NCBI GenBank assembly: GCA_036939755.1
Contig: JALLAZ010000283.1
Span: 1-20,338, forward strand
Reading direction: 5' to 3'
Origin: Stephanodiscus triporus
Taxonomy: Eukaryota; Bacillariophyta; Thalassiosirophyceae; Thalassiosirales; Thalassiosiraceae
Length of the DNA stretch: 20,338 bases
Each line of letters starts with the position of its first letter. The first letter of the stretch is position 1. The notes under the pieces are model-generated. The model ran no database searches, was not told where the DNA came from, and saw nothing but the letters and a program-made list of their open reading frames with translations. Both the position numbers and the translations under genes were made by a program. Positions 18,080 to 20,338 of the stretch are shown one piece after another.

Positions 18080-19978
18080 ATGAGAGAAGAAGAAATGAGC
18101 CAGCAGGCAGCGGTCGGCCGAGGAGGCGGACGCGGCGGCGGCGGCAGGAGGCCGCACAGATTTTCCCTCCGAGGGAGGGGAGGAGGTGCGACGGCGCCGA
18201 GCAAGGCGTACAAGTCGCCAATTGGGGAGATTGTGAAGCACACCTTCAACACCGGCGAGAACAGATTCGCCGCCCAGTTTACAGAATCGCGAGAGAGGGT
18301 CGCGGGATATATCCAACGAGCGGGGATGGATGAGAGCTACCTCGTCGCCGAGACGATCAGGACGGGGAAAGCACAGACAATCGCGCTGCCGCCCCCCGTC
18401 AACGCGAACGCCCCCGACAAGGCGGACCTGGAAGTCATTCGCGTAGAAGTCGTGAAGTCAGTGGCAAAGAGGCGACAGAAACTAGAAGAATCCCTCAAAA
18501 AGGGATATGCTACCATCTACGATCAGTGCTCGCAAGAGGTGCGAGACAAGTTAAAGGCAACCAAGGATTGGGACGTGGTGCAGTTGGAGCAATCGCTGCA
18601 CGAGCTCATCAAGAGAATCGAGAAAATTTGTGTTGGGTTTGACGATCATAAACAGTCGGTTTTTAATTTGGTCCAGTCCCTCAAGACGCTGTTCTTGTAC
18701 TCCCAATTGGAAAAGGAGACCGTGGAGGAATACACAAGGAACTTCCATAGCCTGTGGGATACGGTGAAGGCGTTCGGGGGATCGCCGGGGATACAGGATG
18801 GGCTCGTGGGGCAAGAACTAAAGAGGAGGGGGATCGTGACCCCCAACCCCACGGAGCTCGCTGAGGCGGAGGACGTTTCGATCGAGCAGGTGAAGGCGGC
18901 GATGTTAATCAGCGGAGCGAGTCGTCAGCAGTACGGGAAATTGAAGGACGAGCTGGCGAATGATTATCTGCTTGGGTCGGATAATTATCCGGACACACTG
19001 GAGAAGGCAGTGAGAATCCTGGCCAACTACCAAAACACGAGAACTTTTGCGCCCTACAGAGTGAGTGGGAACGAGACGGGCGTCGCGTTTCTACAGCGCG
19101 GGGGAAGAGGAGGCCGGGGCGCAGGAAGAGGAGGACAAGAGGGGCGAGGAACAAAGACAGAGACGAAGCCCGGAACTGGAGAGTCCTCCGGGAGTGGGGG
19201 AGACAACATGAGTACCATCACAGGCCGAACGGGCGGGGATGGCGCCAAGACGAACAGCAAGGGGGAATCCCACTGCTTTAATTGCGGGTCCCCAAGCCAC
19301 TGGGCGTACGAGTGCCCCCAACTCAGCGGAGAGCAGCAGTCGCAGCTGCACATGAATTTAGAAGCCCACGAGGAGTCCACTCAAGGGGCCGCCAAGGATG
19401 CACATCAACTATTCAATGTAACGCTCGCGCAAGGAGGAGAGCTACCCAACGACAGGGTGTACCTCGATGGATGTTCGACCGTGACGGCCTTCAAGAGTGA
19501 CAAATACCTGAAGGGGATTAAAAGTGAGGCACGAGGGGTGCGGATCAATTGCAATGCAGGCGCAATCTCCACAAACAAGAGAGGAACCTACGGCAATCTC
19601 AAGGTGTGGTACCTGCCGGATGGCATAGCCAACATTATTTCAATGCATGAGCTAGAAGGGATGTACCGGATCACGTACGACAGTTGGCAAGGGTACTACA
19701 TTGTGCACACGCCAAAAGGAGAGGTCGGGTTCCACAAGGACGAACAGGGGCTTCCCTATCTGGATCTCAAAGAGTCAAGCGAGGCGGCAGTGATGTTGCT
19801 GCAATGGGAACAGGACCCCGACGCGACGGGGGAGCGATGCGAGAAGACGACGTTGGTACAAACGGTACGAGGGAACTACAAGGGGTACACCAAGGGTGAG
19901 GTGCTGAAGGCTAAGGAGGCGCGCAGGGCACAGGCCATGATGGGGAACCCAAGTGAAAAGGATACAAAACCATGGTGA
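18080..19978 (+). CDS. Ty1/copia gag-protease polyprotein
   Basis: Frame of 632 codons from ATG 18080. It is the 5' half of a second, better preserved copia element. The N-terminus is Arg/Gly-rich (RGGGRGGGGRRPHRFSLR). A helical Gag core occupies about 150-300, with LEQSLHELIKRIEKICVGFD and YTRNFHSLWDTVKAF. Another RGG-rich basic stretch is at about 340-360. A CCHC zinc knuckle follows, Cys399-x2-Cys402-x4-His407-x4-Cys412 (CFNCGSPSHWAYEC), which packages RNA. The aspartic protease site is Asp463 in YLDGCSTVTAF, differing from the usual D-S/T-G. It continues through IISMHELEGMYRITYD, the copia protease-to-integrase linker. The frame ends in TGA 19976-19978, whereas the expected integrase continues in another frame, so the polyprotein is cut short here. 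The element would act in cytoplasmic virus-like particles. Confidence 0.9.
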   Translation: MREEEMSQQAAVGRGGGRGGGGRRPHRFSLRGRGGGATAPSKAYKSPIGEIVKHTFNTGENRFAAQFTESRERVAGYIQRAGMDESYLVAETIRTGKAQTIALPPPVNANAPDKADLEVIRVEVVKSVAKRRQKLEESLKKGYATIYDQCSQEVRDKLKATKDWDVVQLEQSLHELIKRIEKICVGFDDHKQSVFNLVQSLKTLFLYSQLEKETVEEYTRNFHSLWDTVKAFGGSPGIQDGLVGQELKRRGIVTPNPTELAEAEDVSIEQVKAAMLISGASRQQYGKLKDELANDYLLGSDNYPDTLEKAVRILANYQNTRTFAPYRVSGNETGVAFLQRGGRGGRGAGRGGQEGRGTKTETKPGTGESSGSGGDNMSTITGRTGGDGAKTNSKGESHCFNCGSPSHWAYECPQLSGEQQSQLHMNLEAHEESTQGAAKDAHQLFNVTLAQGGELPNDRVYLDGCSTVTAFKSDKYLKGIKSEARGVRINCNAGAISTNKRGTYGNLKVWYLPDGIANIISMHELEGMYRITYDSWQGYYIVHTPKGEVGFHKDEQGLPYLDLKESSEAAVMLLQWEQDPDATGERCEKTTLVQTVRGNYKGYTKGEVLKAKEARRAQAMMGNPSEKDTKPW

Positions 19979-20338
19979 GCAACAACTTGATTCCAGAATG
20001 CCCTGTCAACACATCAGACATAACTAATGCAAGGGCCATATTCGGGCCAGATCTCCCGAGCGTGCGAGGCAAGACGGTGTGGACGAGTCCTGCACCAGTG
20101 GTGGGGGAATATGTGGCAGTGCCGCAAAACCTAATTGATGCATATAAGGCCCTAACGTTGGCGGCAGACGTATTCTTTGTTGACGGAACGTCATTCCTAC
20201 TGACGGTGGCGCAAAGGATCAAGTTTGTGACGGCGGAGTACTTGCCTTTGAGGACGGCACTGAACATAAGCAAGCACATACAACGAGTGCTCGACGTATA
20301 CAGGCGTGCGGGGTTTAGAGTAAGAACCTTACTAATGG
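19972..20338 (+). CDS. Start of copia pol (pre-integrase/integrase region), cut by window end
   Basis: Open for 122 codons to the edge of the window, in the -1 frame relative to gag-protease. It reads MVSNNLIPECPVNTSDITNA, RAIFGPDLPSVRGKTVWTSP, VFFVDGTSFLLTV, and YLPLRTALNISKHIQRVLDV, as in the integrase region of diatom copia elements (from memory). The ATG at 19972 overlaps the gag stop (ATGGTGA). The frame is open back only to 19957, so the overlap is 22 bases. The simplest reading is that gag and pol were one frame and lost one base near 19962. Everything after 20338 is unseen. Confidence 0.8.
   Translation, partial: MVSNNLIPECPVNTSDITNARAIFGPDLPSVRGKTVWTSPAPVVGEYVAVPQNLIDAYKALTLAADVFFVDGTSFLLTVAQRIKFVTAEYLPLRTALNISKHIQRVLDVYRRAGFRVRTLLM

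Noticed and set aside
19957..19978. Programmed -1 ribosomal frameshift site
   Set aside because: No slippery heptamer in the overlap and no obvious downstream pseudoknot; a one-base deletion explains the data better.

Overview
The window looks like nuclear DNA of a centric (thalassiosiroid) diatom. The genes are split by GT-AG introns of about 70-230 bp. The genome combines GC-rich protein genes with Ty1/copia, piggyBac-like and Harbinger-like debris, and it carries a RING-CH protein of a type I associate with Thalassiosira. The organism assignment is inference from protein style, not from a marker gene.

Layout: (1) 215-1378 (+) is an unrecognised repeat protein with three full copies and one partial copy of a 58-residue (174-bp) unit and a KOW/SH3-like C-terminal segment. 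(2) 1499-5305 (-) is a six-exon phosphoenolpyruvate carboxylase (PEPC) gene with an N-terminal signal peptide. The exons join to exactly 1048 codons, and two introns hold long G/C homopolymers. (3) 5823-7592 (+) is an intronless, membrane-anchored family S28 serine carboxypeptidase, divergent from PEPC. (4) 7728-9323 (-) is an M20 zinc peptidase/deacylase with a microsatellite-encoded acidic/basic insert. (5) About 9644-12692 (+) is a TTC38-like tetratricopeptide gene. Its 3' two thirds are clear (one intron), but the 5' part is scrambled by frame changes and a 90-bp duplication. (6) 12809-14302 (-) is a RING-CH protein with a C-terminal membrane segment, interrupted by three in-frame stops. 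(7) 14676-15816 (-) is a decayed piggyBac-type transposase. (8) About 16300-17958 (+) is a decayed Harbinger-like transposase joined in frame to the 3' part of a Ty1/copia pol. (9) 18080 to the window end (+) is a second copia element (gag-protease, then pol in another frame), separated from the first by what may be a shared LTR of about 209 bp.

The left two thirds are housekeeping-type genes, and the right third is a graveyard of nested transposons. A GC-rich block (about 3.4-11.4 kb) starts and ends inside genes (PEPC and the TTC38-like gene). I see no operon or multi-gene system: the genes are independent eukaryotic units. I found no convincing new defence, toxin or RNA-guided system. The most unusual points are the lysine in the PEPC active-site loop, the stop-interrupted but frame-intact RING-CH gene, the duplication that breaks the TTC38-like frame, and the Harbinger-copia chimera.
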